Assembly: GCA_003116995.1 (NCBI GenBank)
Contig: BDSL01000101.1
Span: forward strand, 186,001-250,000
DNA length: 64,000 nt
Source: Yamagishiella unicocca
Taxonomy: Eukaryota; Chlorophyta; Chlorophyceae; Chlamydomonadales; Volvocaceae
Direction: 5' to 3'
Part shown: positions 37,835 through 49,472 of the stretch, piece by piece
How the letters are laid out: each line of letters starts with the position of its first letter
How positions within the stretch are numbered: the first letter of the stretch is position 1
Notes under the pieces: model-generated
What the model was told of the DNA's origin: nothing
The model's input: the letters and a program-made list of their open reading frames with translations, nothing else
The model's database searches: none
Program-made: the position numbers and the translations under genes

Positions 37835-40009
37835 TCAAGTCAGCACCGCGTTGATGATGTGGACAATCGCCTGGGTGAGGGAGGAGAGAGGGAGCGGTAC
37901 AGCGTCACGCGCGCTTCCTTCCTGGGAAGCCAGTAATCGGGTGGGGTCACAAAGCTGCCTACCACACACCGGAAAGATGTGGAAGGCGAGCGCGAGGTGC
38001 TAGGCGGTAAGCGCTGAGCGGGTCACCAACATGCCTAGCACAAGCTGTCGGTTAGGCACCGTCAGTTGTGAGGCCGCACAGCCTTCCTGAGATACCCCAC
38101 GGCACGGGCTTGGGCGCTGCTTGCTATCCAGCAGACAGTCGCCGTAGCTCCGTATGCTAGGTATGCAGAGGACAGCTGAGGTTTTAGGCTGAGGGCGTGA
38201 TGCATGATGCGTGTCCCGCCGTCCACTCACGCACCTGGTTGAAGCGGATGTCCGGGCTGACGACTTGAGCGGAGCTGTTGGTTCCGAGCACGGACACGCG
38301 GATGCCTCGTGCGCTGCGGCGGGGACGGTGTGCGGTGTGTGAGCAGCCGCACAGCGGGGCGTAGCGGGGCGGTGTCATGAGGCGAGGAAGCTTTGCTGTG
38401 CGCTCAGCAAGGACGCAAAAGAGAGGAGAAGTACCGGTACGTCCACTCAACATGATCACTACCGACCCATGGGTCGCCCAGGCCCCAGCAACGCACATCT
38501 ACGCCTGACAATGCGGAATCTTTGAGCTATGGTGGAAGGAGCCAGGACGAGCGTTGCGGGGTGGGTCTGTGCTGCATTCCCGCCGTTCATCCTGTACTGC
38601 CCTGCTATCCGCGCCGGCTATCTCACCCTGAACGCTGGATCTGCAGCTGGGGCCCCAGCAGCGACGTGGCGTTGACGGGGGTGCGACGCGGCAGGTCGCT
38701 GGAGCGGAGCGCCACACCTGAGCGGACAGCAGCCAGCGAGTGAGCACACCGTTGGTAGGTAGGCAGGTAGGCAGGCAGGACGACACGGCATAGCGCGAAG
38801 GTAAAAAGCATCAGTTCTGGGAGCGAGCAGACAAAGCCAGGATCTCCGGGTCCCCTCCTTATGGCTCCCCGCCTTACTTGCCAAACCAGCCCACCAGCGC
38901 CCCTAACGCCGTGCTGCCCATCAACCGACTGTCGCCCAGCCTCCCCACGGCGCCAACCCACCCACGGCACGCACCCACCCGGGATGATGTGCAGCAGCGT
39001 GATGTTGGTGCTCAGCGGATTAGCCAGCAGCTCGGCAGGGCCGCTCATGTTGAGGCTGGAGGCCAAACTGATGAACGCGCTGCGGGGCCGAGGGGGGGGA
39101 GGACGTTGGGGATCAAGGTCGAGAGCACCCTCGCTCGAGCCCGAGCTCGAGTCCCCAACGGCCCAACAACCGCGGGTTGCCGGCAGCGGTGAGAAACACA
39201 GCGGCCTAACTAGGTTTTATGCAGCCACAGATATGGTACTCACGCGTCGTCAGGCGCGAAGATCGTGGCCACGGTCTGGTTGGTCAGCAGTTGCGACACG
39301 CCAGTCGCGTTGAGGGCCTGGATAGCGATGGCAACCTGCGTTGCGGATGCGGGTATTGCGCGGCAAGGATGTTGCCTGGGTCGCGGCTGTCGTCGATGGT
39401 TATGAGGAGCAGAATGCACCTAGTTTGGTTCAAGTAGTAAACTGCTACTGTGGGCATCAGACCAGTGGGTTGATCTGCGTCTAGCTGAGTATTTTGGTAG
39501 CCAGGCTCGCCCAGGTAAAGGCCACGGTGGAGACATGTGGAAGCTGCGCGGGAGCCGTTCGTTCGAACGGAAAGGCACGGACGCATGCCCCCAAAGTCAG
39601 GCTTCCGCCAATTATTCGTTTGTTCCTCCCTCGTCTGTTCCTCAGCAGGCCCTTCGGGCTGGAGGTGCGCCGCCCGATCGGCGTCACTAGACATCGCGCG
39701 AAGCCTTCCATTTCCGCGCACGACTTACGCTGGGCCGCTTAGCCGCTGGCGGCGCGGGAGGCCTGGCGGGCCGCTGCAGAAGCGACCGGTCGTGGCCCCG
39801 CGCAGAAGCGGCGACGGCTGCTGCACGCGGTGAAGGGGCAACGAGCGGCAATCGCGAAGTCAGGAATGCACGGGGAACATCGTGCCAAGGAATGCACGCT
39901 TGGAAGGAGTGGTGAGGACGAGTCCGCGTCACGCAGGGGCGCACTTGCCTGCAAGCAGCAGAACCAGTACAGCACGGACGGGGTAGCGCTTGGCCATGTT
40001 CATTGCCAT
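37835..40009 (-). CDS. Secreted single-domain fasciclin (FAS1) protein 1
   Basis: Exons recovered (high to low): 39949-40009 (signal peptide MAMNMAKRYPVRAVLVLLLA), 39729-39820 (Arg/Pro-rich linker RPARPPAPPAAKRPS), 39244-39335, 38979-39079, 38627-38717, 38235-38313, 37835-37870. FAS1 motifs in order: AIQALNATGVSQLL, TVATIFAPDDA, AFISLASSLNMSG, ITLLHIIPG, RVSVLGTNSSAQVV, IVHIINAVLT then stop. This is one complete FAS1 adhesion domain. There may be a further exon between 39336 and 39728 (39729-39820 and 39244-39335 are both phase 0, so they could also join directly). Algal FAS1 proteins are extracellular-matrix or wall adhesion proteins (established knowledge). The first intron uses a GC donor (AG/GCAAGT at about 39948). 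No C-terminal anchor is visible, so it is probably soluble or matrix-bound. Confidence 0.8.
38464..38475. repeat. Palindrome GACCCATGGGTC (copy C)
   Basis: Exact copy, intron of FAS1 gene 1. Confidence 0.8.
39729..40009 (-). other. GC-AG intron joining signal peptide to Pro-rich linker
   Basis: Exon 39949-40009 ends ...CTTGCAG followed by GCAAGTGCG. The next exon begins at 39820 after GTGCAG. Joining them completes an Ala codon and extends the hydrophobic core to LLLAAAVAASA; reading through instead gives a stop six codons later. GC donors with AG/GCAAGT context are a known minor class. Confidence 0.65.
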
Positions 40010-41234
40010 TGCTAGATAAACTCGACTGGGAACATCAACGGGGGTCGAAATTGGTAGTAAAGAGCTGTCGATGCCGTTTTCGGCCAATGCGTCAAGGAGG
40101 GGCTCCAAGGTATTTGCGCCATGGAGATCTCGTCGCGGCTGCGCAATTCGGGGAACTGCGCGCGGAGCGCACTGCACTGTCCTGATCAAGGCTCATAGCT
40201 ACCCAGCCCCATTCCGGGTTGAACAGATTTTATTGCGCTCTAGGATTGCGTCGGAACAACAGTATGCGTCGAATTCATAGCGGCCCATGGGTCGGAACCG
40301 CATGCGTCGCGATGATGCCAGGCTGCTACAAATGCCGCGAAGGTGAGCTATTTAGTGCTGGAATAAACAAAGGGACATCTGGGACACCAACATGCGCGCG
40401 GACGTTCATGCTCATCAAGTACCGCAGATATAGTGGCAGGATAGAGGCGTAATGTTGCTGGTCGTTCGGCTTGTGCATGCGCGCGGTGCTGCGAAGCTCA
40501 CACCCCACACGGCTGTGTGACGTGTAGGCGTGTGGGTCGACGTCAGGCTTTTCTTGTTTGGGCGATTACAATGCGAGTCTTCCGAACCCTGTCCAATAGC
40601 CACAAACGCCTGCTAACGGGGTCCTCTTGTCCCCGCGCACAACAGGTAGGCTCCCGCGGTCACCCGCTGGGCGGCTTCCAGTACGACGCAGCGGCGTGAC
40701 GAGCCCGGCTGCTGGCCGGTTTCCGCAGGGCGCCACTCCCTGGAGCGACACAGGCCGCATTTCGGCACCTGACTGGGCGCAACTGGCCGCACCATGGGCT
40801 GAAAGGTCACCGAACGCCTAGACAATCAACGAAACGAATCGTATGGGCGATGGCAATAATGTCCCTTAGTCGCACCAGGCACGCCAGGCTGGCACGTACA
40901 CGCTCATCCATGCGCCGCACGTTAGGGCCGCCACCCCCGGTGAGTGTACGAAAAGGACAAACACGTCCCTGTGGCCCGCAGAACCAACAACTTACAGCAA
41001 CCATCAACTTCCTGCAACTGATGCTGCTTACACCTCCTCACCGCTAGTATGTATTACACTGCCAGGACGAGAAACCGCGAGCGCGTGTTTTCACTCAAAC
41101 AACCCCGCTCCTGTCACCGCACTAACCCAGCGCCCACGCCGCATCACCTCCATCTCATCACCCGGGGCCATGGCCGTCCCAGTCACCTCAGCCGACAACC
41201 CCCGCAGCCGCCGGCCAATGCGGGCCCCGAGCGC
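40010..41234. other. Between the two FAS1 genes, no gene seen
   Basis: Contains the promoter side of FAS1 gene 1 and the 3' side of FAS1 gene 2. A one-mismatch copy of the palindrome GACCCATGGGTC lies at 40282-40293. No exon supported. Confidence 0.5.
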
Positions 41235-43849
41235 TCAAGGGCCTCCAGCTGTTGGCGGCAGAGGCAGCGCCCACGTGGCTGTCTCATTGGCGGGCGGAAG
41301 CAGGACCTTGTCAATGACATGCACTATGCTCTGCGGGGTGGGCAGCACAAGGGGGTTGGCGTAAATACGCGGTTGGGGGGTGGGGGTTGGGTTGCGGCAG
41401 GGAATTCCGGGCAGGCAGTGACAGAGACCTGTGGGTCGCGAGACGGTAAGGAATTGGGCTCGGGACTGAGGGCTGCTGCTGCTGCTGTGCTCGATTAGGG
41501 GGCTTTGGTGGCAAGGTTGGGGACACAGCCTGGAAGGGTTGTAACGGGCAGGGTAGGCAGAGGGTGATGCAGCGGAATGACCGCATTATGCCGTACACGC
41601 CCGCCGGTGAAAGTCAAGTACACGTCATCACTTACTCCGTTGAAGGGGACGTTGGGGGTCACCACCGTGGCCACCACGCCGCTGCCGGGCACCGTCACCG
41701 TCACTGTGCCGTTGCTGCAGCGGGGCGGGAGGGGCGGTGCAGGGACCAGGGCGGGCGTGAGGGCGCGTGCTGGGCTCGATATATATGGTGTATGTGTACG
41801 TGGGGTTAGTTGGGAGCAGCGCAGGGACGAAGCTGTCAGTGTCCCGCTCTTCGCGCACCATCAATGAATTCAGCGTTCGATCACTGGTGGCGGGTGCCCT
41901 GGCCGCGTGACTGAGATCCAGAGAGCGGGCAAGCGAAATTGGCTGTCGGCATATGATTGCTGCTGATGGCCTATTGTCGCCCTACTGTGTTCAGACAATA
42001 AGGGTGGGCAGACGTGCAGGTCTCAAACAACTCCACCGGGGCACGGCAGTTCCGTACAGCCTCTGCCTCTACTCACGGCTCGGTGGTGATCGTCAGGTTG
42101 TAGCCCAGCAGGGAGGGTAGGGTGATGTTGGGCATCGTGGTGAGGTTGGATGTGGTGATCGCCTCTCCTGGACACGTAAAGAGTCGCGGTGGCGAGGCGC
42201 ACGGGTCAGGTCGACAACTCAATATCGAGTTTAAGAGCGCAGGAGTGGGTCCTGCCTACATACGGAGCGACAAGCTCTGTGGCCTCGTCCCGGCTATCGA
42301 TTCAATCGACCCAGCAGCTCCGAAAGCCCCAACCGCATTAACTGCCCAGCCCCCACCCGGAATGACATGCAGCGCCGTGATGTTGGCGGCAGTTGCGTTG
42401 TAGGTCGCGTTAAACAGGTCCAGGGGGGAGCCCAGGTTGAGAGCCATTGCCAGCGACTCAAACGCGGCGTCCTGCGTGCCGTACAGGGAAAGAAGAGGAG
42501 AGCGGAGGCACGTGGATGCGGCGGATGGCGGGTGTGCGGTCCTGGCAGGGCGAGGCAAACACACACGGCTGGCGGGCGGCTGAAGGCATAATCTGTCAAA
42601 CGGTTGCGGAAGGGCAAATACGGGGGCGCTAGTTGGAAGTGGGTGCGCAGCTCGCGTGTGATGACGAATGACGGAGGTGCCGAATCTCACCGTGGGCGCG
42701 AAGATGGTCGCCACGGTCTGGTTGGTGGCGGTCCCGGTGACGTTCAGGGCTTCAACCGCCAAATCGGTCTGTCAGGGGGACGGCGACCGGACGGGCAAAA
42801 CAAAAGGGGCCTGAATGTTGTGGGGGGGCTTAGCCAGGCGCGAAGTGCTCGTCGCGCATCTCAGGTCTCGCCCGCCTCCCCTATGCATGTTAAGTGCCCC
42901 CTCATGGCCTCTTATGAGGTGCATGTGCTAGCATCAGCACTTCAAGGGCATGACCACCGCGCCACTGAGGTCGTGAGAAGCCATCATGCGTTCGGGTCAA
43001 GCGCTTTGATTCCAGGGGTCCAGCCGGGGCCGGCCCTGGAGCCATTTCTTTGCCTCCAATCCCTCACCGCATTGGGCTGCCCGGCAGGTACTGGGGTAAC
43101 TGTGGCCGAGAAGAGGGGCGGATCACTGGGGAGGAGGGGGTCCACCTGCCGGAGCGCACGGTGGGCCGTGGCGCGGCTGCGGGAGAGACGCTGCTCCTTG
43201 GCGGTCGCCGGCACCGGAAGCTGGCAGCCTGGAGGGCGGAGGATGGCCGGGAGCAGGAGGGCGTGTGTCAGCCGTGACCGTTTGGCAGCGGAACCGGGTG
43301 GGACAGGGCGAGGCCAGGGACGAGCAGCATCGACCCACGACGTTTGCAAATGCAAGGTTAAGACGAGCAGCATTGACCCACGGCCATCTTGCACATGCAA
43401 GATTAAGGTGAACGTTAAGTGGCAATTCGCATTGTGCGTGGTGCTTTGGCGGGCCGCGATGCAGGAGGGCGGGCCGGATCGGTCTGGATTGAATGTTGGC
43501 AGCGACAAGTGGGCAGGTGGCGGCAGCAGCAGCAGCATGACGGCTGGATTCGTCGAGGAAGTGAGTCAGGGCTGCTGCGCTTTGTAAGCCTGCACAAGGC
43601 GTGTGGACAGCGCTTGTAGCAAGCATTCGCTGACATCATGGAGAGAGCAGTAGGTTGCGCAGTTTCCCAAGCCTAGCCTTGGCTTGGCAGCCAAGGAAGC
43701 CGCGTCTGCGAGCAGGGCGCCATGGCCGGTAGGCCCTCATCCCCGGGGCGTGACCCCTTGGAGCAGAGGAGCTGCGCACCTAGCACCAGCAGCGCGCAGA
43801 GCAGCGCCGTTCCACTGGCTCCCAGACGATTGGGGGACGACGGATTCAT
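41235..43849 (-). CDS. Secreted single-domain fasciclin (FAS1) protein 2
   Basis: Paralogue of the neighbouring FAS1 gene. Firm exons (high to low): 42691-42768, 42357-42471, 42077-42167, 41636-41714, 41235-41330. Motifs: LAVEALNVTG, TVATIFAPT, DAAFESLAMALNLGS, ITALHVIPG, TLPSLLGYNLTI, TVTVTVPGSGVVATVVTP, SIVHVIDKVLLPP, stop after PLPPTAGGP. There are many NxT/S sequons. The probable first exon is 43780-43849, a signal peptide (MNPSSPNRLG, then a Leu/Ala core ALLCALLVLGAQLL) with donor CTAG/GTGCGC. The exon(s) between 43779 and 42769 were not resolved. Exon lengths 91 and 79 nt and their phases equal those of FAS1 gene 1, so the pair arose by tandem duplication (inference). Confidence 0.78.
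43321..43412. repeat. Short imperfect tandem repeat in FAS1-2 intron region
   Basis: Two imperfect copies, about 41-45 bp apart, of a unit that includes GACGAGCAGCATYGACCCACG and then TGCAARTGCAAG. Lies in the unresolved 5' part of FAS1 gene 2. Confidence 0.6.
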
Positions 43850-44555
43850 GGCTGTGGTTGCAACGGGTCTTTGCTTGTTGTAGTTTGCTGGGCGTGCGTC
43901 GTGCTGCTGGATTCACGCTATTTGGCTCGGCTGCTGGGAGATCAAAGTGAGAAGGGCGCGCGAGGAGGCTCGCAATGGGGGGCATCGGCGGCAGGCGGAG
44001 CACCTTCAGCCAGCGCCTGACAGTACTTGGGTCGGGGCTGCTCTAGGTACGGCCAGGGTGATAAAGGGCACGCGAAACGCCTCGGACTCGCGACCGGTCC
44101 GGGTGACCCTTGGGCCGGAGTTCTGCATCTTGGATTGCGGGGGGCTCTAGGACTGACAATGATTGAATATGCGCACGTGTAAAGAGCGTTCGGAAGGGCG
44201 CGGCGCGCTGTGCAAGCGCTATCTGCTACGGCGGTACAACGCTAGTGCCAGCAAATTCAGCAAACTGGCTTAGCCACAACAAAAGAGTGTCCGCCACTGA
44301 TATAGAAGCAAGCATTTTGAGCTCATCCTCGGGTATGCGGGTGGCTCGTCCATACCGCAAGGGCGATGGGCCGATGTTTACAAGGACGTGCGTGGCCAAT
44401 TAGTACAAAAGGCGCCGGCGGCTATTACTGTGACACAGCAAACTTATTCATCATAAGAAAGGGAGATACGTTACTTTGCAGCATTCCACACAAACGCACA
44501 GGGGATTGCCCACCGGCTTTGCTAGGCGCACCCAGCACATCGGTGCCGCCAAAGA
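43850..44555. promoter_or_regulatory. Divergent intergenic region (FAS1-2 / WD40)
   Basis: About 700 bp between the FAS1-2 start (minus) and the WD40 start (plus), so it should hold both promoters. No specific element can be identified with confidence. Confidence 0.45.
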
Positions 44556-47500
44556 ATGCCACAATCACAATCAGAAGATAATGGGGAAGAGACGCGCGCG
44601 GTTAGCAATGCTGAAGCCTCCACCAGCGGCGGGCCGGTAAAAACCACTATCAAGAGCAAGCAGCTGCGGGAGCAACGCGATCAAAACACGCAGGTGAGAA
44701 CATGCAGATCATTTGCCTTTTCCGTGTCAGCAAGACTTTCAGCGTAATGTGGGACGCGGTCTCTGGCGCCATTAATAGCTGTCCGCGGGGGACGCGCTTA
44801 CTCTCGCCAATGCGCACCGAATGAACCATCACTAGGTGTGGTATGGTTCTTAAGCGGTTAGGTTACGGAGTCATGGCTATGCGGAAAATTGCACTTTCGA
44901 TAACTATCTGGCAATCCATTCCTATCTAACCCGTCTTCCTTCATCCTCTAACCCTCCTACTTTCAGAAATGGTTGGAGTCCAGGGCGCCAAGGAAGCCAG
45001 ACCAGCCGCAGGAGCGTCAAGTCACTGAGCCGCGGGTTCCAAGCATGGTAGGTCGCCCAGCTGCATTCTAGTATCGCGCCTGCTTGAGCGTCGTGGTTAA
45101 ACTCTGCTTTATTTGCACAACAAGGTTGGTATGGTACGCAAAAATGCTGTAAGCTTACCTCCTACACGACGGCGCTCGCGATTGCGACTCACTGCGCCCC
45201 ATCTCTAAACTGCAGGCCACGCTCAAGCATCGACTGCTTAATGGTCACAACTATCCCGTCTTCAGTGTCGTCTTCAGCCCCAACGGTGACCTCCTGGCGA
45301 CCGCGTCCCGTGACGTTCGCATTTACGACGTGCGCACCGGCGTCCTCCGCGTCATCCTCGACGGGCACGGTGGCCTAGTGCGCAGCATTGCCTTCACGCC
45401 CGATGGCCGCCTTCTCTGCTCTGGTGGCGACGACTGCTCCGCTCTCGTTTGGTCTCTGGAACACTGTTTCGCACTCTGCTCCCCAGGGACGGTGGTGACG
45501 CTCACACCGCCTGGCGGCCCCAGCTCCACCAACATGCCAACCAACGAACAGAAAGCCACCCACACGCGCTTGACCTTGGCGGGAGGCAACACGCCCATGA
45601 CGGCCCCCCCAGTCAGCGCCAGCTCCTCGTCCTTCTCCCCCATGAGCCGCGTCGTACAGCGGGTCCTCAAGCGGCATCACAAGCCCGTGCTGGCTGTCGC
45701 CACCACCCCGGACTCCAAGTACCTCGTCACGGGCAGTGCGGACAAGACCGTGCGCGTGTGGGACGTGTGCACCGGCTACATCATGGCCACACTACGAGGC
45801 CACACTGGCGAAGGTGCGCAGGCGGGTTGCGGTGCCATGATGTTTTGAGGGGCTCCTGGTGCTGATGTTTGGCTACGACTCCGTTTAGTGTCATTTAGCG
45901 CCACGGGCAGGCAGCAGCATCCGTTGTGGTGTGACTCCACGGCCGTCGTAACAAGGCGTGTCGTTGTGCCTGTTGTTGCGCCCCGGACCACCTGCATTTC
46001 ACTATCTTACCTGCCCCCTGTCCCCCCCCCGTCCCGTCGCCCTCGCAATCTTGTGTCCGCAGTGAGCACAGTAGCCGTCACGCCCAACGGCAGGCGCATC
46101 ATCAGCAGCGGCGCCGACCGCGTCATCTTCGTGTGGGACTTCGTGACCGGCGAGTGCAAGCGTGCGCTCAAGGTGCGGCGAAGGGATTGCAGCGCAGGAG
46201 GTGGTGGTAGCAGTAGCGGCCACTGCAGGGATACTTGCGCGGGAGATGGCAGCCAATTGTAGGAATGTGGGCTGAGGGGAATAGCACGACCCGAGCTGTG
46301 ATGCTTTCGTGCATGCGAGAGGGGCGACGCCGTGCGTCCCGCAGCATAGCGCTGACGTGGTCGACCTCGTCCCTAACCCCCGTGGCCTCGCCTCCCCCGC
46401 TTCCCCTCCCTCAGGGCCACAAGGGCTCAGTGAGCTGCATGGCGGTGGCGCCTGATGGCCACTTTTTGGTGACGGGGTCACACGATAAGGTGAGCCGCGA
46501 AGCGGGGCTGGTGGGCTGGGGCCGACCCAGATGGCGCCGACCCAGATGGCGCCGACCCAGATGGCGCCGACCCAGATGGCGTCGACCCAGATGGCGTCGA
46601 CCCAGATGGGGCCGACCCAGATGGGGCTTACCCAGATCGGGCCGACCCAGATGGCGCCGATCCAGATGGGGCCGACCCAAACGGTTGCTGGAGGTGATCT
46701 GCTGACGCATTTCTGGTCTGCATCGCAAAGCTGCGCCTGGGTTGACCACGGCAACAAATCATAGTCAACGGTTAGGTCTTGACACCTCGACGCCCTCTCC
46801 GCCGCGCCTGTCCCTACTCCCAGACCCTGCGCGTATGGGACCTGGTCAACGGCAACGAGCTGGCCACGCTGCCCGCCCACTCTGGAGCCTTTGGCGTGCT
46901 GTGCTGCGCAGTCAGCTCCGACGGCAGCACCATTATGAGCGGCGGGTACGACAACCTGGTCAAGCTGTGGGACGCCAGCTCAGGGCTGGCGCTGGCTACC
47001 GTCCCGGGCCACAGGCACATGGTAAGCGCGGGAGGTTGTTGGTGGTGGTGCACGTGCGGCATGATGGAGGGTGCCAGTGGGGCGACGGTGCGGCAAGGAT
47101 TGGGCGGACCAGGGGCAGTATGTGTTTGGTGCCCTTTGCGCAGAGTCGTCGTTGGCGGCGGTTGGTGGTATGCAGATGATGTGCATACAACTGCGTTATC
47201 TTTCCGACTGCTGGCCGCCGGGATCCTCCACCGGAGGTTTCCCTGGCCAGGACTGCGGACACATAAGATGGCTGACGCAATACCACCACCGACAGTACAC
47301 ACGCGCTGCTCTCGTTAGTTACTCGTCAAGGAGTGCGCTGTCACTGTAGGGGTTCATACCGAATCTGTGCTTCTGGGGCCGCCCCCGGGGCCGCAGCCCT
47401 CAGTGGGGAGACGGTGCGGCAAGAATTTGGGTGACTAGGGGGATGGGTGTTTAGTGCCCTTTGCGCAGAGTCGTCGTTGGCGGCGGTTGGTGGTATGCAG

Positions 47501-48154
47501 ATGATGTGCATACAACTGCGTTATCTTTCCGACTGCTGGCCGCCGGGATCCTCCACCGGAGGTTTCCCTGGCCAGGACTGCGGACACTTAAGATGGCTGA
47601 CGCAATACCACCACCGATAGGACACACGCGCTGCTCTCGTTAGTTACTCGTCAAGGAGTGCGCTATCACTGTAGGAGCTCCTAGCAAATCCGCGCTTCTG
47701 GGGCCGCCCCCGGGGCCGCAGCCCTCATCGCAGCCCCAGCAGCCGCGCCCAACTCCGCACGCGGCTTGCTGCACTCCCTCCCAAGCCACCAATACCCAAC
47801 CACGCCTCCCCCCGCTCCTCCTCGCCCCAGGTGAGCTCCGTGGCGTTCAGCCACGACTGCACCACCCTGGCCTCTGCGGGCCGCGACGACGAAGTTCGCA
47901 CCTGGACCTGGGCGCACCAGCACGCCATGAGCGAGGCGGGCAAGACTTCCATCAAGAGTGAGGCGGGCGACGGCAGCAAGCGCGCCTCGGAGCGGCTCCG
48001 TTCGTCGCAGTTTGAGGACTCGAGGAACAACCGGCACTGGGCTTACCTGTTCGGTGAGAATGGCAAGCTGGAGGGCGAGGACTCTCTTCAGCCGGCCGGG
48101 GGGCTGCGGTCCAACGCCGAGTCATCGCGTAATTCGTCGTTCCGCCAGGTTTGA
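44556..48154 (+). CDS. WD40-repeat protein (507 aa)
   Basis: Exons: 44556-44693, 44967-45047, 45216-45813, 46063-46172, 46415-46489, 46824-47021, 47831-48154; 1,524 nt, all phases match. Residues 1-73 are charged and disordered. About seven WD40 blades follow with their strands: [147 protein letters not shown] 60-residue Ser/Pro/Thr linker separates blades 2 and 3. The C-terminal 80 residues are charged, without a known domain. A seven-bladed propeller is a protein-interaction platform; the pathway is unknown. A TGTAA poly(A) signal lies at 48215-48219, about 60 bp after the stop. Confidence 0.87.
46523..46687. repeat. 15-bp minisatellite in WD40 intron
   Basis: About eleven head-to-tail copies of a 15-bp unit (GACCCAGATGGCGCC and close variants ending GTC, GGCC or GGCT). 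It lies in the intron between exons 46415-46489 and 46824-47021. It is open in several frames on both strands, but that is a by-product of the 3n unit length. Confidence 0.93.
47072..47724. repeat. 325-bp tandem duplication in WD40 intron
   Basis: Copies at about 47072-47397 and 47398-47724, offset 325 bp. The central 220 bp (from GCCCTTTGCGCAGAG, at 47131 and 47456) are nearly identical; the edges are more diverged. Entirely within the last intron of the WD40 gene. Confidence 0.88.
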
Positions 48155-48214
48155 GGCGGTAGGCGACCAGGGGCTGCGGTGGGTGTCGGAGGCAGCTGGA
48201 TGCAGTGATGGAAG

Positions 48215-48219
48215 TGTAA
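48215..48219 (+). terminator. Candidate poly(A) signal of the WD40 gene
   Basis: TGTAA 61 bp after the stop codon, in the context AAGTGTAAAAAAAC. Confidence 0.5.
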
Positions 48220-49472
48220 AAAAACGATATCGTTTCCATGTGGGTGTTGGTTACTGGGCGGCGGTGCGAGGGTATGTTTCCCTTATCGGCAGCGTTGGGC
48301 CGTGGAGGGCGCTGCGTGGGTGCTGCGCGGCGGCAGGAGGGTCGGCAGGAGCCGAGGAAGTGTGAGGAAATGCGGGATGTATGTGGTTCGGCGCTTCCTT
48401 TAGTGATCATGTGTCTGTTCGCGTGTCAAAACTTCTCAAAATCAGATGGGCTACCTTTGGCGTGGTGTGCGATGCGTGCGAGGCCGCCACTTGCTGATGA
48501 ACGGCAGGCGGTTTTCCAGCATGAAGCATCCCTGCTCATGTCCTTTGGTCACACCAATATCTGGTGCCGTGGCGTTCTGCCTGGAGCTGATTCGCGTGCA
48601 GGTCGTTATGTATGGGAAATGTATTTGTTTAAGAGATAGATATGTATATGAACATAATGCGGCGCCCAGCTGCATGGACCTTGGATTATGGCCGCGTTTT
48701 GCTGAAGGCATCGTGCAACGAAATGCAGGCCGAGCAGGGTGTGTTGGTGTATCTCGAATTACTGCCGTGCATTTGAGTATTGAGCGCCTATAGCATGTTG
48801 ATTTGTGCACATGATCACTGAAGGCTGATTAAACTTTGGTGTCTGCCTCGATAGGCAAGTCACTTTGACCGGCTTGTACGCAATGACTAATTCGGTTGCA
48901 TCTGCATGATGGCGAGCACGAACATCGATGCTTGCTGAAGGGAAACATGTGTAATGGAACTTTTCGTCTCGATCCTCCTCTGCCTTGGCATTAGCACCAG
49001 TCGCTTTGCAATTTGTGAGCATCTGGGAGAAATCTCGCTGACAGGCCCATGGCGCCATGGGCACAGTGTGAAGGGCTGCGACCCCATCCGGCAATGTGAC
49101 CTCTGCCATACTCCCACACATGGCTGCCTCGGCCTTCAACCAACATGCCGCGCCTGGCCCCGCTGTCGCAATTCAGCCATCGCAAGCTTGGCAGCTCTGT
49201 GTCGTTGACGCAGTCCAGAAGTTCCGGCTAAGCTATGAATAGAGCGCGAGGAATTGATATTAATGGGCGGCGATGCAAGCTTTTGTACTCCAGAACCAAG
49301 TCATATTGCAGTGTTCGGTCTTCGGCTTTCAAGGGTGGACTTGATCCGTACGACGTTACGGCGATGATTGCTCGCGTTGCTGCCCTGCCAAAATTGATTC
49401 ACTATCGTCACAGACTGGCATATCATTTCACCAGCGAAGAATTTTTGCTGTAGCTTTTACAAGTTGCCCAGA
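48220..49472. other. Intergenic / IspD upstream region
   Basis: No supported exon. It contains a 16-bp palindrome CCCATGGCGCCATGGG near 49050. The IspD 5' UTR and promoter must be in the 3' part. Confidence 0.5.

Noticed and set aside
42604..43587. 327-codon plus-strand frame
   Set aside because: Covers FAS1-2 exon 42691-42768 in antisense plus intron; no recognisable domain.
46002..46880. 292-codon minus-strand frame with repeated [12 protein letters not shown]
   Set aside because: Created by the 15-bp minisatellite read antisense; the repeat is intronic in the WD40 gene.
48954..49453. Small plus-strand frames upstream of IspD as separate genes
   Set aside because: No conserved motif; probably promoter or 5' UTR of IspD.
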